From Kiritimatiellales bacterium (GTDB lineage Bacteria > Verrucomicrobiota > Kiritimatiellia > Kiritimatiellales > Pontiellaceae), in assembly GCA_030621805.1 (NCBI GenBank), contig JAUXGY010000007.1, forward strand, positions 1 to 16,520: a DNA stretch of 16,520 bases, read 5' to 3'. Below the pieces are notes generated by a model. That model saw nothing but the letters and a program-made list of their open reading frames with translations, was not told the DNA's origin and did not search any database. This document shows, one piece after another, positions 1 through 6,989 of the stretch (position 1 is the stretch's first letter; each line of letters begins with the position of its first letter). A program made the translations under genes and the position numbers.

Positions 1-39
1 AGCGAAGAGGCCCGCGGCTACAACTATTTCCTCGACTGA
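1..39 (+). CDS. possible 3' end of a gene cut by the window edge
   Basis: Frame 1 from the first base reads SEEARGYNYFLD and then a TGA stop at 37-39. The length is too short to identify a family, and the other two plus frames also stay open for a few codons, so the frame choice is a guess. If real, this gene converges on trmO and their 3' ends overlap by 16 bp (24-39). No function can be assigned. Confidence 0.3.
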   Translation, partial: SEEARGYNYFLD

Positions 40-749
40 CCCTGTTCAGTGATCTTTAACACCTGGACGGCGCGGTCGAATTGCTTCCATTGCACCTCTA
101 AATCAAACAGGCGTGTACCGAAGACGCGGTCGGGGTCATTGACCTGATAGGCCGGTCGGGGATTGTAGGCGAGCAGGTCGGCGATGAGCTGCCGCAACGC
201 CGGGCGTTTCTCGTTTTCCAGGGTATCGATGGCGGCGTCCGCCGACTCCGAAAACTCGACGGTATTGACGGGCTCGGGCGGATCGTCGGCAAAGGCTCCG
301 GTGGCGGCGGGAATGCGGTCGGCATAAGGGATGTAGGGTTTAATATCGAGTACGGGGGTTCCATCGAGAAAGTCGCCGCCGCCGAGTCGTAGAACCGTCC
401 CGTCCACGCCGAGAAGCTCAACCACCGACAGGCCGATCGGGTTCGGGCGGAAGTTGGAGCGCGATGCAAATACACCGACCCGTTCGTTGCCGCCGAGGCG
501 CGGTGGTCGTACGGTTGCTTTCCAGGGGTGGTCCGCCGATTGGTGGAAGAGGAAGATAACCCAAAGGTGGGAAAATCCGTCCAGCCCGCGCAGGGCATCG
601 GGCGTGTTGCAGGGCGGCAGCAACTCTAGCGTGGCCGTAGCGCTTTTCACCAATCCCGGCTGGCGGGGAATACCGAATTTTTCGCCGTAGCACGAATGGA
701 TCGTACCGATGGGCTTCAGGCTAAACTGGAAATCTGCTTCGTGTGGCAT
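24..749 (-). CDS. trmO: TrmO/TsaA-type tRNA (N6-threonylcarbamoyladenosine37-N6)-methyltransferase
   Basis: 241-residue cytoplasmic protein of the TrmO (YaeB, TsaA-like) family. The family uses S-adenosylmethionine to methylate N6 of t6A37 in tRNAs such as the threonine tRNA that reads ACY codons, which tunes decoding. Visible family motifs are KFGIPRQPGLV (about 24-34), GFSHLWVIFLFH (58-69), the core around ERVGVFASRSNFRPNPIGLS (89-108), and LDGTPVLDIKPYIPYAD (128-144). The C-terminal lobe (about 190-228) has the usual NPRPAYQ and a downstream LFDLEVQW strand. Length fits the two-domain bacterial form (about 235-240). The ATG at 749 is 11 residues before the conserved LKPIGTI start of the fold. 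It has no Shine-Dalgarno sequence, and a candidate promoter sits immediately upstream. Convergent with whatever ends at base 39. Confidence 0.93.
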   Translation of the reverse strand: MPHEADFQFSLKPIGTIHSCYGEKFGIPRQPGLVKSATATLELLPPCNTPDALRGLDGFSHLWVIFLFHQSADHPWKATVRPPRLGGNERVGVFASRSNFRPNPIGLSVVELLGVDGTVLRLGGGDFLDGTPVLDIKPYIPYADRIPAATGAFADDPPEPVNTVEFSESADAAIDTLENEKRPALRQLIADLLAYNPRPAYQVNDPDRVFGTRLFDLEVQWKQFDRAVQVLKITEQGQSRK

Positions 750-757
750 AGCGGGGC

Positions 758-786
758 AATGTGGAAAAGCAACCGAGGGTTGTCAA
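758..786 (-). promoter_or_regulatory. candidate sigma70-type promoter for trmO, possibly leaderless
   Basis: On the minus strand a perfect TTGACA (plus 781-786) is followed after 17 bp by CACATT (plus 758-763), a weak 3/6 match to TATAAT. A transcription start about 7 nt further would fall around 751, only 2-3 nt before the trmO ATG (749). With no Shine-Dalgarno visible, the message could be leaderless. The spacing and -35 are seen; use of the promoter is inferred. Confidence 0.4.
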
Positions 787-866
787 TCCGTATGTTTGGA
801 TTCCAATTTTATTACAAAACGGGGTTCTCTACTTCGGGAATCAGGACAGCCTCACGGCAGGAATGA

Positions 867-1094
867 TTATGCTTCGAACACAACAACCCCTGACGATTTG
901 GTTTTGGATGCGTACTTGGTGATGACGCAGACTCCGGGCATGAGTGCCCGGCGAAGGTCGAACAGAAGCCCTTTAAGGAAGCGCCCAGGGCTGGCACCGT
1001 CTTCCCGAAAGTATTTGATCCAAAAAATATGATCTTCTTGTTCCTGAGTGCTATTTATGATATTCAGATGTTCTAATGCTACAGGAAGCAGAAT
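867..1094 (-). pseudogene. start-less reading frame, probable gene remnant
   Basis: The minus strand is open for 75 codons from just after a TAA (1095-1097) to a TAA at 867-869. The translation has balanced, protein-like composition, with stretches such as EHLNIINSTQEQEDHIFWIK, YFREDGASPGRFLKGLLFDL and RRALMPGVCVITKYASKTKS, and ends GVVVFEA. No ATG, GTG or TTG occurs before the protein-like part; only ATT or CTG could start it. It may be the 3' piece of a decayed gene or a small gene with a rare start codon. The family is not recognised. Confidence 0.4.
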
Positions 1095-1153
1095 TTATGA
1101 TCCAATACCCTGCCACTAAGCGATTCACCATTTACAAATACCGCCCACCGAAT

Positions 1154-1182
1154 TTTTTCCACCTAAAAGGTGAAAAATAATG
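1154..1182 (+). promoter_or_regulatory. hairpin over the ribosome-binding site of the TonB-like gene
   Basis: The leader just before the ATG at 1180 can fold back on itself. CACCT (1160-1164) pairs with AGGTG (1168-1172) across a 3-nt A loop. After a bulged C (1159), five T (1154-1158) pair with five A (1173-1177). The AGGTG arm is the Shine-Dalgarno sequence, so the fold would hide it. The U-rich strand resembles simple RNA thermometers, but any control function is inferred. Confidence 0.4.
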
Positions 1183-2328
1183 AAGAAACTCATTGGAAAA
1201 ACCCAGAAACTGGTCAAAGGAATGCCCACGGCCGTGGTAGCAAGCATCTTGTTCCACGTCGGGCTTTTTGTGCTAGCGGGGGTGCTCGTCATCTTTACGA
1301 TCGCCAGACCGAAGGAGGTGGTTTTTGAGCCGCCCCCACCGCTCAAGGTTCCCAAGATGCCGTTGAAAAAGCTGCAGGTTAAGATGAAGAAGCCTTCCAA
1401 ACCCAAGGCGAGCGCAAAGATTACTGCGGTGGTCGACCGCCCCGATCTGCACGACATTCAGTTTCCGGATTTGGCGTCGAGCGGCATTGGGGCGGGTCTG
1501 GGCGGTTCCGATGTGGTCGACTTCAGCAGCCTGATCCCCCTGGATGAACTCGAGGATGTGTTCGGAAAGGAAACGTCGATCGGGAACGACCTCGAGGTAA
1601 CGTTCTACGATACAAAGCGCTCCAAGAGCGGGCGTCTTGTAGTAAGTGATAACGAGACCGCCCAAAGCATCTTGCGGGAGTTTATCCGGAACGACTGGGA
1701 TCCCTCCGCTTTTTCTCGGATTTATCGCGCCCCGAAGAAACGGTATGCCACGTGCATTGTCATGCCGGCAACCATGTCGTGGCGGGCACCCGCCGCTTTT
1801 GGAGAGCGGGATGCCTACCCAGGGTGCTGGATCGCCCTCTACAAGGGAAACCTTGTGCATACGGAGGATATCACGTTTCGCTTCTGGGTATCGGTTGAAG
1901 ATGCAATGGGCATTCGGGTAGACGGGGAATATGTCCTCACCGCAGGTTTTCTCAACCCCGATGGCACCGAAGGCAGCGAAAGGGAAGCCAAAGTGTTTGA
2001 GGGGGCATGGCAACCGAGTTCCCTAGACTCACGTAAATATATCATATCAAACGACCGGGCCGTCGTCGGTGACTGGATCGAACTCAAGGCGGGTGAACCG
2101 AGGGATCTCGAGATCGTGTTGCGGGATAACCATGGATTTGGTTTCACGGCCATCGTGGCGGTACAGGTGAAGGGGGCCGAGTATGAACGGTCGAGCCAGG
2201 GCGGGCCGATTCTTCCGATTTTCAAGACAGATGATATCTCCTGGGACCTGCTGGATATAATTTATGCGGAGTTGGCGGAGAAAGAGATGATTTCCCTTAC
2301 CAACGGGCCGGTTTTCCGCGATTATTGA
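1180..2328 (+). CDS. TonB-like membrane-anchored protein with PA14-like C-terminal domain
   Basis: 382 residues. A short basic N-terminus (1-14) leads into one transmembrane helix (about 18-41, around AVVASILFHVGLFVLAGVLV), as in TonB/TolA-type proteins. A proline/lysine-rich periplasmic linker follows (about 44-80: EPPPPLKVPKMPLKKLQ, KKPSKPK). The middle (85-185) is unassigned. Residues about 213-331 resemble a PA14-like beta-sandwich: an FRFWVSVEDAMGIRVDGEYV stretch, then GDWIELKAGEPRDLEIVLRD and a closing GFGFTAIVAVQV strand. PA14 domains commonly bind carbohydrates. No ExbB or ExbD gene is visible here and no canonical TonB C-terminal domain is seen, so TonB energy transduction is not claimed. 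The SHD1 gene follows after 23 bp, probably in the same operon. The TM segment is clear; the PA14 assignment is by eye. Confidence 0.75.
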   Translation: MKKLIGKTQKLVKGMPTAVVASILFHVGLFVLAGVLVIFTIARPKEVVFEPPPPLKVPKMPLKKLQVKMKKPSKPKASAKITAVVDRPDLHDIQFPDLASSGIGAGLGGSDVVDFSSLIPLDELEDVFGKETSIGNDLEVTFYDTKRSKSGRLVVSDNETAQSILREFIRNDWDPSAFSRIYRAPKKRYATCIVMPATMSWRAPAAFGERDAYPGCWIALYKGNLVHTEDITFRFWVSVEDAMGIRVDGEYVLTAGFLNPDGTEGSEREAKVFEGAWQPSSLDSRKYIISNDRAVVGDWIELKAGEPRDLEIVLRDNHGFGFTAIVAVQVKGAEYERSSQGGPILPIFKTDDISWDLLDIIYAELAEKEMISLTNGPVFRDY

Positions 2329-2351
2329 TTGTTTAATGGGATTGGAGGACG

Positions 2352-3122
2352 ATGAGTAGATTGTGCATGAAACGAATACTAGGCCTTGCGCTATTGCTGA
2401 TCAACGTTTGCATGGGAGCCGAGGTTCGGAGTTGGACCTTGGCAGATGGGTCTAGCTTCGAGGCGGAATACATCATTATCATGGGAGGAAAGGCCAACCT
2501 TAGGCTTCCTTCGGGAGAGATCGTAAAACTGGCACTAGATCAACTTGCGGCCGAAGACCGGCTCTATCTCGAGTTGAAGAATCCGCCCGAGTTTAGAATC
2601 GAGTTCGTCAGGGATCGCAGCCAAAAGGTCTTCGATTTAATGGCAGGCCAAGAGGACTACACGCTACGCCCACCGGAGTATCGTTGCCATTACGGGGTCA
2701 AGCTCAAGCAACGCGATACGTTTGCCTACAAACACGAACTTCATTTTGAGTTTTTTTCCATTGGCAAGGAGAGAGCTGGCTCCGGACTGATTCTCCTCGA
2801 CCGGCAGGTTACGGATCCTTTTCTGCTGACCCGGGAGAATGGCTGGGAATATAAGTTTATGAGCAAGCGGGAGGTGGTGTTGCAAAACTACCTGTATGGG
2901 GATGGCCCTAGTGACGGGCATCAGAAGCGGGGCCGAAAATATTATGGCTATTTGATTCTTTTGCGGGATATCCACGGCCAGATCATTGCGATGGAAACCT
3001 CGCACGACTGGCTGAACGAAAACCTGGAAACCCTAATGGAACGGGGTGTCGGGAACTATATGGACAAGACCTGCACAAGAATATTCCCGACCCGCCCATA
3101 CAACATACTCCTTGGGAAATAA
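2352..3122 (+). CDS. secreted protein with N-terminal SHD1-like domain
   Basis: 256 residues. A cleavable signal peptide is visible (MKRILGLALLLINVCMGA, about 6-23). The cysteine at 20 is not in a good lipobox, so a lipoprotein is unlikely. Residues about 25-75 match the SLA1 homology domain 1 pattern common in Planctomycetes and Verrucomicrobia: RSWTLADGSSFEAEY, a LRLPSGEIVKLALDQL strand pair, then AAEDRLYL. The remaining 180 residues are unrecognised and rich in aromatic and charged residues, with a probable beta-rich stretch (YGYLILLRDIHGQIIAMETS). The ATG at 2352 has GGAGG only 3 nt upstream, which is tight; the in-frame ATG at 2367 is too far from it. Co-transcription with the TonB-like gene 23 bp upstream is likely. 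Both products would meet in the periplasm. Exact role unknown. Confidence 0.8.
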   Translation: MSRLCMKRILGLALLLINVCMGAEVRSWTLADGSSFEAEYIIIMGGKANLRLPSGEIVKLALDQLAAEDRLYLELKNPPEFRIEFVRDRSQKVFDLMAGQEDYTLRPPEYRCHYGVKLKQRDTFAYKHELHFEFFSIGKERAGSGLILLDRQVTDPFLLTRENGWEYKFMSKREVVLQNYLYGDGPSDGHQKRGRKYYGYLILLRDIHGQIIAMETSHDWLNENLETLMERGVGNYMDKTCTRIFPTRPYNILLGK

Positions 3123-3426
3123 CGGGCAACGAAGCCATAGTAAATCTATCCACTATGTGACTACATCAACATCCTAATAAAACAGTGGATTCACTGTGCT
3201 GGAACCGCCATCAACCGCATTGTCACCGCTCTTCGCGACCGTGCCGGAAACACCACCTATATCATAAAAGGCGAGTAGGTCATCGCGTTATTCCTCAGGA
3301 ACGGCAGTGATGCCGATTCAGTTTCCGATGCCATTGGGGGAAAGGGATGAATCGTATATCCTGACGGGTGGAAAAAGTCCGTGACCCGGTTTGGGGATTC
3401 ACCTACTGTCCGGTTTTGGAGGATTT
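3123..3426. other. intergenic region with a short start-less reading frame
   Basis: About 300 bp between the SHD1 gene and the kinase gene. From 3144 to a TAG at 3285-3287 the plus strand is open for 47 codons without a start codon; its second half reads CAGTAINRIVTALRDRAGNT and then TYIIKGE, which looks like coding sequence and may be a gene remnant. ATCCACT (3148-3154) and AGTGGAT (3184-3190) form a 7-bp inverted repeat with a 29-nt loop, too loose to call a terminator. No clear promoter for the kinase gene was found. Confidence 0.4.
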
Positions 3427-5991
3427 ATGGATAACTCAGATACAGACCCAACCCATGATTTGTCGGATGTGGCCGATGCCACCGCAGGCGGTTCGTCGTC
3501 GCTCGAGCTTGGCCATGTGAAGAAGGTGCTTTCCGTTAAACTCGAAAAACCGGACATCCACTACACGTCCATCGCTGCGCTGGGTAAGGGTTCGTTTGGC
3601 TTGGTGCACTCCGCCGACGATACGTTGCTGGGCCGCGAGGTGGCGATCAAATCGCTCAAGAAGCATTTTCAGGAGGAAGAGGAGATTGTGGATCGCTTCC
3701 TAAAGGAGGCCCGCGGCACCGCCCAGCTTGAACACCCCAACATTATGCCGGTACACGAGATGGGGGTGACGGAGGAGCTGGGGGTCTATTTCACGATGAA
3801 AAAGATTGTGGGTGAAGACCTCAAGGAAATCCTCGATAAGCTGCAAGCGAATCTCGCTTTTTACGAGAAGACCTATCCGCTTAGTTTCCTGTTGGAGGTG
3901 TTTCTTTCGGTCTGCAACGGGGTGGCTTTTGCGCATAGCAAGGGGGTAATCCACCGCGACCTTAAGCCCGCCAATATCATGATTGGTGAATTTGGTGAAG
4001 TCTTGATTCTCGACTGGGGTTTGGTCAAGCAGCTCGGTGAGGATGAGGGTTCGGGAAGTAAGGTTAAATTACGCATGGACGAATTTGACGATGGCTCGCA
4101 GACGCTTGATGGGGCGGTTTCGGGAACCCCTAACTATATGTCGCCAGAACAGGCCGAGGGGCGCACCGCTGATATTGATTTCCAGAGTGATATCTACAGC
4201 CTTGGAGCCATTCTCTACCACATCCTGACCCACCGTCCTCCGTTTGAACGCACCCAATTGCGCAAGCTCCTTGAAAACGTAAAGACCGGAAACTTCGAGT
4301 CGCCGTGTAAACGTTGCCCGGAGCTCAAGATTCCACGCGAATTGGAGGCCATTTGCCTCAAGGCAATGTCGCTCTATCCGGTAAGCCGCTACCGCACGGT
4401 CGAACGGTTTTCTCAGGATATCCGCAATTATATAGGGCACTTTGACGTGACTGCTTATAAAGCACCCCGCTGGGTGCGTTGGTGGAAAACATGCAAGCGC
4501 AATCCCATCAAGTCCAGCGTGGCCGCGGCGGCTCTGGCGGTGCTGTTGCTCGCTTTCGGGGCGCAGCGCGCCATGCTTTACGGGAGCTATAGATACAATC
4601 GGAACCAGGCCGAGGTGTTTCGTGGGAGTGCCGCCGAGAACATACAGGCCGCCATGGAAGAATACAATGGGGTGCAGGAAATCTGCCGAACCGCCCATTC
4701 CCGTAGCGAATCGACAGAGGAAACGGCCGCGCGAAAGAGGCTCGATGATTTAGTTCGTGAAGTTAACCGGGAGCTTAATCTCGCCCGGAGCTATTATGAA
4801 AACGTACCCGAACCGTTTCAGCAGACGGCTTTGGTTCGCGCCGGGTTGATTGATATTGTGCGGCAGTGGATTGATTTTTCCCTCGCTCGAAAAGCGTACG
4901 CTGAAGCAGTGGGCCGGTTGATCGATGTGGAACGCCGTATCGAGCACTGGGGCGGCTCGTTGCACCCGGAGTCCGCCGCCTTTTTGGTCGACGTCCAGAA
5001 GCGGGTTATCGGCGATGGGGTGTTGGAGCTGGTCGAACCATCCGGCGTGGTCGAGGTGGAGATTTTCTCCGTGGACGAACATAATCCGCGCTTTACCCGG
5101 GGCGACCTAGTGGCCCGTAGTCGCACGTTTCCAAAGCGGATCGACCCGATCCGCAGGGGGTCGTACATTATGGATGTCGTATTGGAAAGCGGGAGCAAGA
5201 TTCCCTATCCCATCTATATCGATCATGGTGAACACAAAAAGATCAAACTGGAGATCCCTTCCGCAATTCCAGAGGGAATGGCTTTTGTGCCAGAAGGCGC
5301 CTTTTTCTACGGCGGTGTAGAGTCTCGTTTCTATCGGCAGCATCGCATCGCATTGAAGGGCTTTTTCATTAAGCAGTACGAAGTGACCTTTTCGGAATAC
5401 ATCGAATTCTGGAAAACTCTCGAGGGTGGGGCGAAACAAAAATATGTCGGACGCATTCAGTTTAACGAAAGCGAACGAAAATTCCATGTAGCATGGGATG
5501 CCTCCGGCCACTTGCTCGATGAACGATTGTCGCTCGCGATGCCTGTGGTTGGAATCACGCGCGAAGCCGCCGTTGCTTACTGCAACTGGCTCAGCGAACA
5601 GCGCGGGGCAGCGATCCGCCTGCCGACCGCCGAAGAGTGGGAAAAGGCGGCACGCGGGGTGGATGGCCGGCGCTATGTCTGGGGGAACGGGTTAAACGAG
5701 CGGCTGACCCTGAGCAAGAAAAATGCGCATGGGAAAAAGAAGTATCCCTTCTTGGCACCGCCCGGAAGCTTTAAGCTCACTGACCAGTCGATCTACGTAG
5801 TCTATGATCTGGCAGGCAACGTGCGCGAGATGACCTCGACCCTGCTGCCGGGTAGCGACACCCTGTATCAGATCAAGGGCGGAAGCGCCTTCACGCCCGC
5901 CACATTCCTTCCGTGCTGCTACGCCTCCGACACCCCTGTTGTTCCGTCCGATGTTGGTTTCCGCTACATCAGAGAGCTTCCTGAAAAATGA
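3427..5991 (+). CDS. transmembrane Ser/Thr protein kinase fused to an FGE/sulfatase-modifying-factor domain
   Basis: 854 residues from the ATG at 3427, which has GGAGG at 3418-3422; an in-frame TTG at 3391 lacks such a site. The cytoplasmic Hanks-type (PknB-like) kinase domain spans about 46-335: glycine loop GKGSFG (53-58), VAIK lysine K75, helix-C glutamate E94, catalytic HRDLKPAN (176-183, D178), metal-binding DWG in place of DFG (D196), and SPE (239-241) after the activation segment. One transmembrane helix lies at about 364-380. The exported part has a helical stalk (about 395-520), a small beta region, and a C-terminal FGE-sulfatase-type domain (about 605-850) with LPTAEEWEKAARG, YDLAGNVREMTS and GFRYI. 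The domain order resembles Chlamydia Pkn1-type proteins. Both cysteines needed for formylglycine formation seem to be missing after KGGS, so a binding or sensory role is more likely. The stop overlaps the next gene's ATG. Confidence 0.92.
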   Translation: MDNSDTDPTHDLSDVADATAGGSSSLELGHVKKVLSVKLEKPDIHYTSIAALGKGSFGLVHSADDTLLGREVAIKSLKKHFQEEEEIVDRFLKEARGTAQLEHPNIMPVHEMGVTEELGVYFTMKKIVGEDLKEILDKLQANLAFYEKTYPLSFLLEVFLSVCNGVAFAHSKGVIHRDLKPANIMIGEFGEVLILDWGLVKQLGEDEGSGSKVKLRMDEFDDGSQTLDGAVSGTPNYMSPEQAEGRTADIDFQSDIYSLGAILYHILTHRPPFERTQLRKLLENVKTGNFESPCKRCPELKIPRELEAICLKAMSLYPVSRYRTVERFSQDIRNYIGHFDVTAYKAPRWVRWWKTCKRNPIKSSVAAAALAVLLLAFGAQRAMLYGSYRYNRNQAEVFRGSAAENIQAAMEEYNGVQEICRTAHSRSESTEETAARKRLDDLVREVNRELNLARSYYENVPEPFQQTALVRAGLIDIVRQWIDFSLARKAYAEAVGRLIDVERRIEHWGGSLHPESAAFLVDVQKRVIGDGVLELVEPSGVVEVEIFSVDEHNPRFTRGDLVARSRTFPKRIDPIRRGSYIMDVVLESGSKIPYPIYIDHGEHKKIKLEIPSAIPEGMAFVPEGAFFYGGVESRFYRQHRIALKGFFIKQYEVTFSEYIEFWKTLEGGAKQKYVGRIQFNESERKFHVAWDASGHLLDERLSLAMPVVGITREAAVAYCNWLSEQRGAAIRLPTAEEWEKAARGVDGRRYVWGNGLNERLTLSKKNAHGKKKYPFLAPPGSFKLTDQSIYVVYDLAGNVREMTSTLLPGSDTLYQIKGGSAFTPATFLPCCYASDTPVVPSDVGFRYIRELPEK

Positions 5992-6980
5992 CGAAAAGAA
6001 CCGAAGCCCTCCAGATGGTTAAATCGCTTCAGTCCCGCTTGGTTGCAGGGTTGGAAAAGCAAGCAGGGCTCCCCTTCATGGCTACTGAATGGCACCGCGA
6101 CGGGGGGCGGCACGGGGGTGGCGTTCGCTTTGGGCTCGCTGACAGCACATTGCTGGACCGCGCCTCGGTTAATGTTTCCCAAGTCCACTACGAGGGTGAA
6201 CCGGAGCGTAAGCTCGCTTCCGCTACGGCCCTCTCCACCATCGTGCATCCCGCCCATCCGCGTGCTCCTTCGGTGCATATCCACATGAGCTGGACGGAGC
6301 TTAAAAGCGGCACCAGCTACTGGCGTATCATGGCTGACCTCAATCCCGCCATCCCCAACCCTAGGCATACGGAACGGGTCATAGAAGGCCTCCGGAAAGC
6401 GTCGCCCAGCGTGTTTGACGAAGCGGAACAGCAGGGGAATCGCTACTTCTTTATCCCGGCCCTCGAGCGATATCGTGGCGTTGTGCATTACTATCTTGAA
6501 AACTACAACACGGGAGACTTTGCTGCGGATGAGGGTCTTGCCAAACGGGTTGGCGAGGCCTCCATCGATACCTACCTTGAATTGCTGGGCGAACCCCACT
6601 CGCCTGCTACGACCGAGGAGATTGCCATTCAGCGGGCCTACCACACCCTCTACTTTTTTCAGGTGCTCACTCTCGATCGCGGTACGACTGCCGGCCTGCT
6701 GGTGCACAACCAAAATGATCTAGGGATCCTTGGTTCACTCCCGCCCCGAATCAACAAAAACCTGCTCGCCTCTTGGCGGTCGCGGATGGAACCTCCACAA
6801 GGCAAGCTGCTCGACCGTCTCCTCGCCGAGTTGCCCAACACAGGAACGTGCATCATCGACGATGAAATAAAACAGAAGCTGGCCGATGCTGTCCGAGCAC
6901 ACTACCAAAACAATCCTGAAGCACTTGGATTACAGGCTTCGGGAAATTCCTCCCCGCCTACGATCAATAACCATCGGTAA
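5988..6980 (+). CDS. divergent HemF-family (oxygen-dependent coproporphyrinogen III oxidase-like) protein
   Basis: 330 residues with a recognisable HemF (PF01218) backbone. VNVSQVH (61-67) corresponds to VNFSHVH, LSTIVHPAHPRAPSVHIH (82-99) to the VVHPxNPxxPTxH block, and LTLDRGTTAGL (227-237) plus the later LGSLPPR (248-254) to WDRGTxFGL and MSxPPxxRW. Canonical HemF decarboxylates coproporphyrinogen III to protoporphyrinogen IX using O2 in the cytoplasm. Here the usual WWFGGGFDLTP block is instead YWRIMADLNPAIP (111-123), and the KHR region of the E. coli enzyme becomes ALERYRG. Two histidine regions are kept, but substrate and oxygen chemistry could differ. The ATG is embedded in the kinase stop (ATGA, 5988-5991), so translation is coupled. 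The 3' end converges on prc with a 9-bp gap. I am confident of the family, less so of the reaction. Confidence 0.75.
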   Translation: MTKRTEALQMVKSLQSRLVAGLEKQAGLPFMATEWHRDGGRHGGGVRFGLADSTLLDRASVNVSQVHYEGEPERKLASATALSTIVHPAHPRAPSVHIHMSWTELKSGTSYWRIMADLNPAIPNPRHTERVIEGLRKASPSVFDEAEQQGNRYFFIPALERYRGVVHYYLENYNTGDFAADEGLAKRVGEASIDTYLELLGEPHSPATTEEIAIQRAYHTLYFFQVLTLDRGTTAGLLVHNQNDLGILGSLPPRINKNLLASWRSRMEPPQGKLLDRLLAELPNTGTCIIDDEIKQKLADAVRAHYQNNPEALGLQASGNSSPPTINNHR

Positions 6981-6989
6981 GGGGAGGTT

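Larger units (their letters stand above)
750..1179. other. intergenic region without an intact gene
   Basis: This 430-bp stretch separates trmO from the TonB-like gene. It holds the candidate trmO promoter, a start-less minus-strand reading frame that looks like a decayed gene (867-1094), and a hairpin over the ribosome-binding site of the next gene. No tRNA, CRISPR array or strong terminator was seen. The plus-strand frame through 709-1032 overlaps trmO on its other strand, has no ribosome-binding site and shows no domain, so it is not called. Confidence 0.6.

Noticed and set aside
1273..2013. 246-codon minus-strand frame opposite the TonB-like gene
   Set aside because: The plus strand has a signal anchor, domain-like strands and a close operon partner; the minus frame has none of these.
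3391..3426. TTG start extending the kinase by 12 residues
   Set aside because: No ribosome-binding site precedes it, whereas GGAGG precedes the ATG at 3427.
5240..5991. Active formylglycine-generating enzyme (sulfatase maturation)
   Set aside because: The two cysteines after GGS needed for the reaction appear to be replaced, and no sulfatase gene is nearby.
5964..6713. 249-codon minus-strand frame opposite the HemF-like gene
   Set aside because: HemF motifs on the plus strand and the ATGA coupling make the plus strand the coding one.
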